A stretch of 64,000 nt of DNA from Halorientalis marina (GTDB taxonomy: Archaea > Halobacteriota > Halobacteria > Halobacteriales > Haloarculaceae), in NCBI RefSeq assembly GCF_023028345.1, contig NZ_CP095487.1, positions 124,001 through 188,000 on the forward strand, given 5' to 3'. The notes under the pieces are model-generated. The model saw only the letters and a list, made by a program, of their open reading frames with translations, did not search any database and had not been told where the DNA came from. This document shows positions 42,808 to 52,020 of the stretch, piece after piece. Every line of letters begins with the position of its first letter. Positions within the stretch are counted from its first letter, which is position 1. Position numbers and translations under genes: made by a program.

Positions 42808-45800
42808 TTACATGAAATCGGAGATGCCGCTCTGTTTGTTCTTGTCGTTCTCGAACACTCGCTCGATCGACTGTTTGAGGATCTCCAGACGCTGTTTGGT
42901 GTACTCGCGAGCACCGTACTCCTCCGCGACGGTGAGGGCGGTCTCGATGTACTTGTTGACCGACCCCTGGTGGACGGTGAGCGTGAGCTCGCCGCCACAC
43001 TGCCCGCCGGCGTCGGTCTCGGCCCGGCAGTAGCCGGTCAGGGGGACGCGGCGGTACTTCTCGCCGCAGTCGAGACAGCGCGTCTCCTGCCGGGAGAACG
43101 CCCGGAGATTGCCGATGATGTCGGGCAGGAAGTGGTACTCGATGACGCGCTCGGCCACGTCCGTCTCGTCGACGGCCCGCAGCTTCCGGGCGAGTTCGAG
43201 CTGGGCGTTCATCTTCTTCATCATGTCGTCCAGCGTCTTGTACGCCGAGAGGTCCGGGCCGAGCGCGATGTCGCTCGTGTCGTGAGTGTGCCCGAAGCCC
43301 GTGTACTCCCGGTCGGTCCCCAGGGTCGACTCCGCGATGGTGACCAGATCCTCGACGTCCTCGGGGTCGGCCATCTCCCGCGTCGCCTCGAAGAACTCCA
43401 CCGGGTACTCCCGGTCGATGTCGATGTTGTGTGCCTCGTCGTCGATCTCCGAGGGGTCGATCCGGGAGGACATGACCAGGGGCGCGTCCATGGAATTGTG
43501 TGCGTAGAGCCAGTCGGCGGTGAAGATCGGCTCGCCCCCGACCTGCAGATCGTAGAGGTAGCCGTCGTACTCGACCGTCTCGACCTCTTTCACCCGGAGG
43601 TAGGAGAGGTCACCGTCGACGAGCGGGCGGAGGTCGTCGAGTCGCTCCGGGGCACCATCGGGCAGGTCACGGGATTCGAGTTCCCGAACGATCTCTCGCA
43701 GTTTCTCCAGTGAGATGTTGTCCCGGCGTTTCAGGTACTTCGGGATCAGCTGCTCGACACCCTCGATGTCCATCTCCCGAATCTCCATCAACGCGTCGGG
43801 AATCGTCACGACGAGGCTCTCCGGGTGGTAGGGGTCCTCGCCGTCGAGGACGCGGTGGAGCGGATTGTCGTCGGCACCGCCCGAGACCGTGACGGTGTAG
43901 ATGTCCTGTCTGTTGCCCGCCCGGTCCGTCCGCTCGGAGACGTTCGCGACCAGTCCGAGGCGGTGGAGGAGGAAGACGAGCCCGTCTTTCACGTCGTCGC
44001 TCGTCGTGTGGAAACCGACGGTGGTGACGTTGTCGTCCGATGTGTCGCTCCCGTCGCCAGCGATGAAGCCGCGCAGGAACGAACGGACGATCTCGCGCGG
44101 CGCGTGCAGGATGCACTCGGGTACGACCTTCTCACTGGAATCGTACGAATCGGCGTTCTCGAATCCGAGGTGGTACAGCACGTCCCGGAACACCGCCGGG
44201 AAGCGCAGTTCGTACGCACGGTTCGACCAGCGCCGGCCCGGTTCGGTACCGAGCGTCTCCTCGATACTCTCGGCTGCGCGGTCGACGAGGGTTTCGTCGG
44301 CATTGTGGATCGCCGGACAGACCGTCGACGTGGTGCCTTCGGCGACGAACAGCCCGAGTACCCAGGCAAAGTCCTCGTCGATGTCGAACTGACGTGTGAT
44401 GCCATCCGAGGACCCTTCGAGACCAATCTGCACGTCTCGTGGGACCTCGAATCCAGCACGGTCGAGGATGCGCTCGAACCGCTCGAACGGTATTTTCCCC
44501 TTGTTCAAGCGGTAGGCGAGTCCCGACTTGAACGCCTCGTGGGTCGGACTCCCGCGGTCGGTCGTCTCCCACGCGGTCGTCAGCAGGTCCTCGACGTGGT
44601 CGTCGATGACGACGTACGGGTCGTCGACGGCCCCGACCGCGTCGATGGTGGTCCGTTCCGGTTCGACGGCGAGGTTTCGGGGCGCGACGACGAGGTCGCC
44701 TTCCGAGAGGTCCGCACCGGCGACTTCCTCGATACCGTCGTCGTACCGGAACAGACTGTGCTGTTTCGTCAGTTCGAGCGACCGGCCGAGCTGCGTCTCG
44801 ACCCGGACGAGTTCCTCGTCGTCGTCCGCGCGGTACCGAATGGCCTTCTCGATCGGCTGGAGCGACGCCTCGTGGTTCTCGTCGAAGGCGTAGGTTCGCC
44901 AGCCCTCCATCGCGCAGGTCCGCTTCCGGAACTTCCCGTCGACCGCCAGCGGGGCGTCGAGTTCGCTCCAGAACTCGTCGAAGCTCAGGAAGCGGACGTT
45001 GTCGTCCGGGTCGACGGCGACGAGCCGCGAGTCCTCGGCGACGCTCCCGCCACGTTTGTCCGGGAGGTACTTCTTGCTGAAATTCAGCAGGCCGTCGAGG
45101 AGGAGCATCACACAGTCCTCGTCACCGTCACACTGGGCGACGGCCATGCCGTTCGCGACGACTCTGTTCGTGTCCGCGACCGTGAGGCAGTACGTGTGCT
45201 CGACATCCGACGGGACAAATTCGACCCGGTCTACTACTTCAACGTTCGTCCCACCGTCACCGACTGCAGTTCGTTCGGCAGTACTGGTGGTGGTCGCGGT
45301 GTCCTCGGGTACTGGAATCGCGTCCCCGGCTTCGAGTTCGTGTGCGTCGGCCGTCTCGACGCCATCACCCCAGCGGACCATGGAGTGGTCGGGCGTAACA
45401 GTGATGGACCGCCCGCTCTCGGTTTCTATTTCGACGAGATGGTCGGGTGCGGGATGCTTCGAGACCGCGTCGACCGGTTTTCGCACCCAGTTGCCGTCGG
45501 CGTCGAGCGACTGGACACGGACGGTTTCGTCGAGGTCCGCCACCTCGACGCCGAAGTCGTCCGTTTTCGGGTCATCGAGTCGCTGCTCCACGAACCGCGT
45601 GACCGACTCGTATCGCAACGTCCCGTTCTCATCCTCGTACCGAATCTCCGTGTCCGGATGGAAGCAGTTCCGCCGCTTCGCGGCGTGAAAGTACGGATGC
45701 GCGTACCCGACCGCAGCTGACGTGAAGCCGACAATTCTGCCAACTGTCGCCGCGCTGGTGTGTGGCGCCATTCCGAAGACGAGTTCGCCGACGAGGTCCT

Positions 45801-48501
45801 GGCGGTCGTCGACCTCGTAGTAGGGGTCGAGGCCGTAGTAGGACTCCAGCAGGTCGTCGACGAAGTCGGCGGTCTTGAGCATGTGCTCTGCGGCGCCGTC
45901 GGAGAGGATCACGTCCTGGACGTTCAGTTCGACGAGCTGGTCGTCGTGGCGGAGCGGGTCGCCGTGGATGTCCGTCTCGTAGCCCAGGCCGCGGAACTGG
46001 TCGGCGGTCACGTCGAGTTCGGCGGGGCGGACCGACGTGACGGGGAGGTCGGTCATGTCGTAGCGGACGGTGCCGTCCTTGAACGCGGAGACGCCGTGCT
46101 TGGCCCGGAGGATGCCCTTCTCGATGGGCTCGGGCGTCTTCTCCTTCGAGGAGAGCCCCTTGACGCCTTTGAGCACGTCGAAGGCGTTCTCGCGCTCGCC
46201 GACGGTTTCGAGGGCGTCGTGGAACTCCTCGCGGACGCTGACGGTGGTCCTGCGGACGGGGGAGGCCAGCGACTCACAGCGATGACACTCCGCGCGGCCG
46301 GCGGAATCGGGCTCGACCTCGATGTCGCAGTCCCGGCAGACGTAGACGGCCTCGGTGGTGCCGTTGCACTCCTGGCACCGGGCGTGGTAGGTCTCGGCGC
46401 CACAGTCGGTACAGCGGCGGCGGCCGACCTGGACCTCGACCTCGCCGCGGGTGCCGTCGACCTGGTCGCCGGCCGAGGCGGCCTTGCTCACGTCGCGTTG
46501 ACTGCCGCCGGCCTCGCCGATGGGAAAGAGGGTGTGGACGGCCGGCGAGAGTTCGCGGGACTCCGATTTCTCCGGGCGACCCATCCGGTTGCCGATGCGG
46601 GTGGGAGCGCGCTCCCGGACGGTGAAGGGCGCGACCTCGTTGACGGCCTCGATGGCGTTCTCGCCGTCGGCGAACTCGCGAGCGTGGACGGAGAGGGAGT
46701 CATGCGTCCAGTCGCGGTCGAGGTCCTCGTCGAAGCCCAGCGAGAGCGCGAGCGGGCGCCAGTCGGCGACGATCAGTGACTCCTTGGTCCGGTGGTGTTC
46801 GACGAGGAGGTCCTCGACGATTCGTGCGACGCCGTCCCGACGGGGGATGACGAGGTCGTCGCCCGAGATGGCATCGTCGTCATCGTCGCGGTCCATGACG
46901 GCGCCGTCGGTCGCCGCGACGCTCGCCGCCTCGACGGCGTCCGCGAGCGTCGCGAACTCCGCGACGGAGATGTCGTGCCAGCAGTAGGTGTACTTCGGGT
47001 GGAGGGGGGCGTCGTACTCGGTAGCCCACTCGACGGCCTCCGCGGGGGTGGGATCGTCGAGGTCGACACGGACCGAGTCGTGCATCGCCTGGACGTCGGC
47101 GTCGGTGCGCTCGAACTCGCCTTCCCACCACTCGACGGCGTAGGAGGCGGGGGCGAGCGGGTGATTGTTCTCGACGAACTCGCCGTAGTTGACGAGGTAC
47201 TCCCCGAGGTCGATGATCCGCTCGACGCCGTTGCGGAGTTCCAGGGCCTCCTCGGGGTCGTCGATGCGGCGCACGTCGCCGTTTGCCAGCCTGACGGTCG
47301 GCCCCTCGATGGAGTCGACGGGGACGACCCCGGCGGCCTTCCCGGGGCGTTCGGTCTTCAGTTGGGTGCCCGTCGCGAGGAAGTCGTCGACGAGGTGCAT
47401 CGTGGCGGGGTGGACGCCCGCCGTCGCGTTGCCGTGGTTGCGCGCGCGGCCGTAGCGCAGCCGGAAGCCCCCGGCTTCGCTCGGGTGGCCGAACACCGGC
47501 CGCCCGGCGATCAGGTCCCGGAGGAACTTCCCGTTGGGCTCCGCGCGCGGCGGGCCGGCCGGGTCGTCGGCCCCGTCGCCCTCATTCTCGTCAGCGTCCG
47601 CCTCGCCATCCTCGGCCGCCTCGTCGTCGGTGTCGTCGCTCTCGTCACCCTCGTCGTCCTCGCCGATGGTGCCGTCGATGAGGTCCTGGAGCCAGGGCCA
47701 GTCGACCTCCTCCAGGTTGCGGGTGTAGCGCTGTATCTTGGGCGCCTTGAGGGCGATCCCCTCTGCGAGGACGAGACACATCCCGCCCCGGGGCGAGTTC
47801 GAGTCGACGCGTTCGAGGTCGCGGTAGCCCGAGACCTCCTCCTCGCCGGTGGCCTCGCCGTCCAGCATGATCGGGACGTGTTCGGCGATGAACTTCGTCT
47901 CCTTGTCCTTCGGCGAGTACTGCAGGCCCGTCTCCTGGTCGTAGAGGTCGACCTCCTCGGCGTAGCGGTTGATCTCGTCGTCGCGGGCCTGGTACTCGTC
48001 CATGCCCAGGAGCGCGCGGGCGTAGTCGGCGACGAGCACGGAGAGGGCCTGTGCGGTCCCGCCCGCCGAGCGGATGGGGCCGGCGTAGTAGACGTTGACG
48101 AACTCGGTGCCGTCGTCGTTTTCCAGTACCTCGACGCGGTCGATGCCCTCGATGGGGGCTGCGACGACCCCCTCGGTGAGCAGGGCAACGGCGGTCCGCA
48201 CCGCGCCCTCGACCTTGCCGCCCTTGGTGTCGTAGTCGCCGACGGTGCCCTCGACGAAGTCCTCGACGAGTTCGAGGGCGGCCTCCTCGCGGCTCATCTC
48301 GCCTTCGAGTTCGCGGACGCGCTCGGCGACGCCCTCGATCCCGAGGATGTTCTCGACGCGGTCGGCCATGTCCCGGGCGGTCGGGATTTCGACGGATTCG
48401 GCGGGGTCGCCGCCGCGCTCGCGGGCCCGCTCGGCCACGTCGAAGGCCGTATCGAGTTCGGTCTCCAGTCGCTCGAAGTAGCGTTCGTCGGCCTCGCGCA
48501 T
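42808..48501 (-). CDS. polC: DNA polymerase D large subunit (DP2) with two inteins
   Basis: A 1,897-residue precursor; removing two inteins leaves about 1,202 residues, normal for DP2, the catalytic subunit of the archaeal replicative D-family polymerase. N-extein residues 1-945 hold YAGPIRSAGGTAQALSVLVA, NGKFLRDLIAGRPVFGHPSE and a Cys-rich zinc region (CTDCGAETYHARCQECNG). The catalytic DGDED motif and DGLLNFSKKYLPDKRGG form a 29-residue segment between the inteins, and MDAPLVMSSRIDPSEIDDEA continues after the second. A C-terminal zinc ribbon has CLDCGEKY ... GQCGGELTLTV. Acidic insertion near residues 275-310. It directly follows a PPC-domain gene on the same strand. Confidence 0.97.
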   Translation of the reverse strand: MREADERYFERLETELDTAFDVAERARERGGDPAESVEIPTARDMADRVENILGIEGVAERVRELEGEMSREEAALELVEDFVEGTVGDYDTKGGKVEGAVRTAVALLTEGVVAAPIEGIDRVEVLENDDGTEFVNVYYAGPIRSAGGTAQALSVLVADYARALLGMDEYQARDDEINRYAEEVDLYDQETGLQYSPKDKETKFIAEHVPIMLDGEATGEEEVSGYRDLERVDSNSPRGGMCLVLAEGIALKAPKIQRYTRNLEEVDWPWLQDLIDGTIGEDDEGDESDDTDDEAAEDGEADADENEGDGADDPAGPPRAEPNGKFLRDLIAGRPVFGHPSEAGGFRLRYGRARNHGNATAGVHPATMHLVDDFLATGTQLKTERPGKAAGVVPVDSIEGPTVRLANGDVRRIDDPEEALELRNGVERIIDLGEYLVNYGEFVENNHPLAPASYAVEWWEGEFERTDADVQAMHDSVRVDLDDPTPAEAVEWATEYDAPLHPKYTYCWHDISVAEFATLADAVEAASVAATDGAVMDRDDDDDAISGDDLVIPRRDGVARIVEDLLVEHHRTKESLIVADWRPLALSLGFDEDLDRDWTHDSLSVHAREFADGENAIEAVNEVAPFTVRERAPTRIGNRMGRPEKSESRELSPAVHTLFPIGEAGGSQRDVSKAASAGDQVDGTRGEVEVQVGRRRCTDCGAETYHARCQECNGTTEAVYVCRDCDIEVEPDSAGRAECHRCESLASPVRRTTVSVREEFHDALETVGERENAFDVLKGVKGLSSKEKTPEPIEKGILRAKHGVSAFKDGTVRYDMTDLPVTSVRPAELDVTADQFRGLGYETDIHGDPLRHDDQLVELNVQDVILSDGAAEHMLKTADFVDDLLESYYGLDPYYEVDDRQDLVGELVFGMAPHTSAATVGRIVGFTSAAVGYAHPYFHAAKRRNCFHPDTEIRYEDENGTLRYESVTRFVEQRLDDPKTDDFGVEVADLDETVRVQSLDADGNWVRKPVDAVSKHPAPDHLVEIETESGRSITVTPDHSMVRWGDGVETADAHELEAGDAIPVPEDTATTTSTAERTAVGDGGTNVEVVDRVEFVPSDVEHTYCLTVADTNRVVANGMAVAQCDGDEDCVMLLLDGLLNFSKKYLPDKRGGSVAEDSRLVAVDPDDNVRFLSFDEFWSELDAPLAVDGKFRKRTCAMEGWRTYAFDENHEASLQPIEKAIRYRADDDEELVRVETQLGRSLELTKQHSLFRYDDGIEEVAGADLSEGDLVVAPRNLAVEPERTTIDAVGAVDDPYVVIDDHVEDLLTTAWETTDRGSPTHEAFKSGLAYRLNKGKIPFERFERILDRAGFEVPRDVQIGLEGSSDGITRQFDIDEDFAWVLGLFVAEGTTSTVCPAIHNADETLVDRAAESIEETLGTEPGRRWSNRAYELRFPAVFRDVLYHLGFENADSYDSSEKVVPECILHAPREIVRSFLRGFIAGDGSDTSDDNVTTVGFHTTSDDVKDGLVFLLHRLGLVANVSERTDRAGNRQDIYTVTVSGGADDNPLHRVLDGEDPYHPESLVVTIPDALMEIREMDIEGVEQLIPKYLKRRDNISLEKLREIVRELESRDLPDGAPERLDDLRPLVDGDLSYLRVKEVETVEYDGYLYDLQVGGEPIFTADWLYAHNSMDAPLVMSSRIDPSEIDDEAHNIDIDREYPVEFFEATREMADPEDVEDLVTIAESTLGTDREYTGFGHTHDTSDIALGPDLSAYKTLDDMMKKMNAQLELARKLRAVDETDVAERVIEYHFLPDIIGNLRAFSRQETRCLDCGEKYRRVPLTGYCRAETDAGGQCGGELTLTVHQGSVNKYIETALTVAEEYGAREYTKQRLEILKQSIERVFENDKNKQSGISDFM
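43495..45045 (-). other. DP2 intein B, 517 residues with LAGLIDADG homing endonuclease
   Basis: Precursor residues 1153-1669, between PDKRGG and SMDAPLVM. It starts with Ser (SVAEDSRLVAVDP) and ends YAHN, followed by Ser as the +1 residue, a Ser-type splice design. The splicing block B is RSLELTKQHSLFRYDDG. Two LAGLIDADG endonuclease motifs are visible: FAWVLGLFVAEGTTS and SFLRGFIAGDGSDTSD. The C-terminal block is EYDGYLYDLQVGGEPIFTAD. The endonuclease motifs keep their acidic residues, so it may still be active. Confidence 0.93.
45133..45666 (-). other. DP2 intein A, 178-residue mini-intein
   Basis: Precursor residues 946-1123, inserted between AKRRN and CDGDEDC. It begins CFHPDTEIRYE (Cys1), has block B GRSITVTPDHSMVRWGDG with the TxxH motif, and block F/G PSDVEHTYCLTVADTNRVVA. 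It lacks any LAGLIDADG motif, so it is a minimal splicing unit. The last residue is Gln (GMAVAQ) instead of the usual Asn, followed by Cys+1; C-terminal Gln is known in some archaeal PolII-type inteins. Confidence 0.92.
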
Positions 48502-48924
48502 CTACAGCGTCCAGAGGTCGAGGTCGGTCGTTTCGTCGTGCTCCCGTTCGAGTTTCGCGTCGAACTCCCGGACGTACAGTTCGCCCGCGAAGGTCGTCGC
48601 CTCGTCGAGGTGGCCCGCGACGACGCTGCCGTCCTCCCGCGAGAGGGTCATGTGCGTGTGCGCGAACCGCTCGTCGTAGAGCCACGAGATGTTCCCGACC
48701 GCGGGCACGACCTCGAACGGTTCGTCGAACTCGACGTCGTAGTACTCCTGGTCGTCCTGGTCGTAGAAGAAAAGCGTCGCGTCCTGGACGGCCCCGAGAC
48801 CGACGAAGAAGGCGGCGTCGATGCCCTCCTCGTCGGCGAAGGCCTCGATCTGCTCGCGCCAGCCAACACCGTGGTCGAGCCGGGCGACGTACTCCCGGGC
48901 ACCGTCGACTTCCAGGTAATCCAT
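48502..48924 (-). CDS. PPC (DUF296) domain DNA-binding-type protein
   Basis: A 140-residue single PPC-domain protein: YVARLDHGVGWREQIEAFAD, AFFVGLGAVQDATLFFYDQD and FAHTHMTLSREDGSVVAGHL carry the conserved GxGA and metal-type HxH residues. Plant members bind AT-rich DNA; the role of archaeal ones is not known. ATG at 48924 is preferred over 48951, which adds nine non-conserved residues. Its stop lies immediately before the polC start with no gap, so the two are co-transcribed. Confidence 0.86.
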   Translation of the reverse strand: MDYLEVDGAREYVARLDHGVGWREQIEAFADEEGIDAAFFVGLGAVQDATLFFYDQDDQEYYDVEFDEPFEVVPAVGNISWLYDERFAHTHMTLSREDGSVVAGHLDEATTFAGELYVREFDAKLEREHDETTDLDLWTL

Positions 48925-49008
48925 ATCGAGGTCCAGGCGGGGAGCGGTCAAAAAGCTTCAGTCATCGTCGCCGCGCTGGCGAGGTGGCAAAACGAAAGGG
49001 GCCGGACC

Positions 49009-49164
49009 TTACCGCCACTCGTCGAGCGAGCGGGCGTTGCCGAGCGGTGTGGCGAGCCAGGCGTCGTCCTGGCAGGGATAGGCGATGATGAACTCGTCGC
49101 TATCGACAGAGGCCATGGCTTCACACTCCGCGACCGAATCCGTGGCAGCTGATTCCGGCGCCAT
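49009..49164 (-). CDS. 51-residue haloarchaeal micro-protein (DUF7556 type)
   Basis: A short gene on the minus strand: MAPESAATDSVAECEAMASV then DSDEFIIAYPCQDDAWLATP and LGNARSLDEWR. It is acidic, without membrane segment or Cys pair. The sequence matches my recollection of a conserved small haloarchaeal family (DUF7556). A CACATATAAAC stretch about 30 bases upstream could be its promoter. Starts 85 bases downstream in transcription from the PPC gene on the same strand. Confidence 0.65.
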   Translation of the reverse strand: MAPESAATDSVAECEAMASVDSDEFIIAYPCQDDAWLATPLGNARSLDEWR

Positions 49165-49378
49165 GTGTGAGAATGGTACACACGCACATATAAACGTGCC
49201 GGAAGCGTTCGGGGTTGTCTAACACAGTTGTGAGTTAATCGCCATTGGTATGCGTTCGCATGGACAGTGGTACGGGCGGCGGTCGGGACCGCCGAGGGAG
49301 AACGGGGGCGGCGAGCGATGGGGGGACGAAGACCGAAGTGCAAGGACTTAGTAGCAGGGGGCAGGAGATGGAGGCAAT

Positions 49379-50227
49379 ATGAACGTCGCAGACGCCATGA
49401 CGCTACGCTCAGAGGTCGTCACGGTCGAGATCCCGGGGACGCGTGACGACGTGCTGGAGTACCTCCAGGAGCGCCGATTCTCGTCGGTGCCGGTCATCAA
49501 GGAGACCGAGGACGGCGAGGAGTTCCGCGGCATCGTCTCGCGTGACGCGCTGATCGAACAGCCCGACGAGGACCAGCTGGCCCTGCTGGTCGAGGAGGTC
49601 CCCACGACGACCGCCGACACCGACATCACCGACGTGGCGACCCTGATGGTCGAGAAAGGGGCGCGCCGAGTGCCGGTCGTGGGCGACGAGCTCGAGGGCA
49701 TCATCACCGTGACCGACGTGGTCCGGGCCATCGCGGAGGGCAACGTCGACGGCGACAGCGAGGTCGGCGACCTCGCCACCCGGGCGATCAACTGCGTGTG
49801 GATCGAGGCACCCCTCCCCGTCGCCGAACGGGAGATTTCCCACGCGAACGTTCCCTACGCCGTCGTCCTCGACGACGACGGCGATATGTGTGGCATCATC
49901 ACCGAGGTCGACGTGCTGGACGTGGCCCGGGTCGTCGAGGGCGAGGCCGACACCGGCGAGTCCATCGCCGACGACGACGACGACTGGAAGTGGGAGTCGG
50001 TCAAGGCCGTCGGCAACAGCTACATGCCCACCCGCAACGTCGAGATCCCGGTCGAACCCGTCCGGAACTTCATGAGCAACGACCTCGTGACGGTCTCCGG
50101 CCACCGGACAGCCCGGGAGGTCGCCCAGTTGATGCTCGACAACGGTATCGAACAGATACCGCTGGTCAGCGGCGACTCCGTGTCCGGTATCGTCCAGGAC
50201 ATCGATCTCCTGAAAGCACTGGTATGA
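49379..50227 (+). CDS. Four-CBS-domain protein
   Basis: A 282-residue protein made of four CBS repeats (two Bateman pairs): MNVADAMTLRSEVVTVEIPG, VEEVPTTTADTDITDVATLM, INCVWIEAPLPVAEREISHA, and VRNFMSNDLVTVSGHRTARE with IEQIPLVSGDSVSGIVQDID. It would sense adenine nucleotides or similar ligands. Its stop overlaps the glyS start (ATGA), making it first in an operon with glyS and the prenol kinase-like gene; a regulatory link to translation is inferred only from position. Confidence 0.9.
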   Translation: MNVADAMTLRSEVVTVEIPGTRDDVLEYLQERRFSSVPVIKETEDGEEFRGIVSRDALIEQPDEDQLALLVEEVPTTTADTDITDVATLMVEKGARRVPVVGDELEGIITVTDVVRAIAEGNVDGDSEVGDLATRAINCVWIEAPLPVAEREISHANVPYAVVLDDDGDMCGIITEVDVLDVARVVEGEADTGESIADDDDDWKWESVKAVGNSYMPTRNVEIPVEPVRNFMSNDLVTVSGHRTAREVAQLMLDNGIEQIPLVSGDSVSGIVQDIDLLKALV

Positions 50228-52020
50228 GCGAGGACGAACGCCTGACCGAGCTGGCGAAGCGTCGGGGCTTTTTCTTCCAGTCCAGCGGCGCCTACGGCGG
50301 CGTCGCCGGCTTCTACGTCTACGGCCCCGAGGGCGCGACGCTGAAGGAGAACCTGCAGGACGCCTGGCGCGACCGGTTCGTCCGCCGTGAGGGTCACATG
50401 GAGATCGAGTCCCCCGCCATCATGCCCGAACCCGTCTTCGAGGCCTCCGGCCACCTCGACGGCTTCGACGACATGATCGTCGAGTGCCCGGAGTGTGGCG
50501 CCTCCCACCGCGCCGACCACCTCGTCGAGGACGAGACCGATATCGAGGAGGCCGAGTCCATCGCCATCCCCGACATCGAGGCCCTCATCGCCGAGCACGA
50601 CCTGGTCTGTCCGTCCTGCGGGACTGCGCTGGCGGGCGAATCCGTCGAGGACTTCAACCTCATGTTCGGGACGAACATCGGCCCGGGCTCCTCGTCGCCT
50701 GGCTATCTCCGCCCCGAGACCGCGCAGGGAATCTTCGTGGAGTTCCCGCGGCTCAAGGAGTACGCGCGCGGGCAACTCCCCTTCGGCGTCGCCCAGATCG
50801 GCGCCGCCTACCGCAACGAGATCAGCCCCCGGAAAGGGCTGGTCCGCCTCCGGGAGTTCGCACAGGCCGAACTCGAACACTTCGTCGACCCCGAGACCGA
50901 CGAGCCACCGCTCGAACGGGTCGCGGACGTCGAGGTGACGCTGTACTCCGCGGCCGAGCAGGAAGACGCCGACGGCGAACCGCGGACGATGACCGTCCGC
51001 GAGGCCGTCGATGCGGGCGTCGTCGGGAGCGACTGGGTGGCCTACTACCTCGGCGTCGCGCAGGGCTGGTACGAGCGGGTCGGCGTCGACATGGACCGCT
51101 TTCGCTACCGCCAGCACCAGTCGGGCGAACTCGCCCACTACGCCGCGGACTGCTGGGACGCCGAGGCCGAGGTCGGCGGCGACTGGATCGAGATCACCGG
51201 CTTCGCCTACCGCGGCGACTACGACCTCTCGAAACACGCCGAGTACGGCGACGACGACTTCACGATCTTCAAGCAGTACGACGACCCCGTCACCGTCGAG
51301 ACGGCGACTGTCGACCCCGACATGAGCTATCTCGGGCCGGAGTTCGGCGGCGACGCCGGGGCGGTGAAGGACGCACTGGAAGACCTCGCCGAGCGCGACC
51401 GGTCGGCGTTCGAGAGTGACGAAGTAACCGTCGCGGTCGACGGCGAGGACCGGACCGTCCCCGTCGAGAAGACCGGCTTCGCCGTCGAGGAGGTCACCGA
51501 GGCCGGCGAACACGTCACGCCACACGTCGTCGAACCCTCCTTCGGCGTCGACCGGATCGTGTACACCGTCCTCGCACACGGCCTGCGGACGGACGAGGCG
51601 GGGGAGACCGTCGACGAGGGCGGCGGGAGTGGGGCGGAACCGAGCGGTGAGGAAGCCGACGACGGCGAAGAACGGACCGTCCTCTCGCTCCCGCCCGAGG
51701 TCGCGCCGACAGGCGTCGCGGTCTTCCCCCTGATGGACAAGGACGGGCTGGACGAGCGCGCCCGCGAGATCGCGGAGGGGCTCCGGGCGGCCGGGTTCGA
51801 GGTGGCCTACGACGACTCGGGGTCGATCGGCCGGCGCTACCGCCGGCAGGACGAGGTGGGGACGCCGTTCTGTGTCACCGTCGACTACGACACGCTGGAG
51901 GACGGCACCGTCACCGTCCGCGACCGCGACACGACCGCACAGGCACGGGTGGGGACCGACGACCTCGCCGGCACCATCGGCGACCTCCTGACCGGCGACC
52001 GAACCGTCGCCGACTTCTGA
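50224..52020 (+). CDS. glyS: Glycyl-tRNA synthetase, class II archaeal/eukaryotic type
   Basis: A 598-residue enzyme that charges tRNA-Gly. Features are RRGFFFQSSGAYGGVAGFYV and YGPEGATLKENL at the start, the zinc-type CPECGASH and CPSCGTALAG segments, NLMFGTNIGPG, YLRPETAQGIFVEFPRL, GVAQIGAAYRNEISPRKGL (motif 2), EFAQAELEHF, PHVVEPSFGVDRIVYTVLAH (motif 3) and a C-terminal anticodon-binding domain (APTGVAVFPLMDKDGL). A haloarchaeal acidic insertion sits near residue 470. It starts within ATGA after the CBS gene. Confidence 0.97.
   Translation: MSEDERLTELAKRRGFFFQSSGAYGGVAGFYVYGPEGATLKENLQDAWRDRFVRREGHMEIESPAIMPEPVFEASGHLDGFDDMIVECPECGASHRADHLVEDETDIEEAESIAIPDIEALIAEHDLVCPSCGTALAGESVEDFNLMFGTNIGPGSSSPGYLRPETAQGIFVEFPRLKEYARGQLPFGVAQIGAAYRNEISPRKGLVRLREFAQAELEHFVDPETDEPPLERVADVEVTLYSAAEQEDADGEPRTMTVREAVDAGVVGSDWVAYYLGVAQGWYERVGVDMDRFRYRQHQSGELAHYAADCWDAEAEVGGDWIEITGFAYRGDYDLSKHAEYGDDDFTIFKQYDDPVTVETATVDPDMSYLGPEFGGDAGAVKDALEDLAERDRSAFESDEVTVAVDGEDRTVPVEKTGFAVEEVTEAGEHVTPHVVEPSFGVDRIVYTVLAHGLRTDEAGETVDEGGGSGAEPSGEEADDGEERTVLSLPPEVAPTGVAVFPLMDKDGLDERAREIAEGLRAAGFEVAYDDSGSIGRRYRRQDEVGTPFCVTVDYDTLEDGTVTVRDRDTTAQARVGTDDLAGTIGDLLTGDRTVADF

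Noticed and set aside
49798..50223. Upstream extension of the glyS frame into the CBS-domain gene
   Set aside because: The added sequence is Arg-rich shadow of the CBS gene; the ATGA overlap and the conserved glycyl-tRNA synthetase start support 50224.
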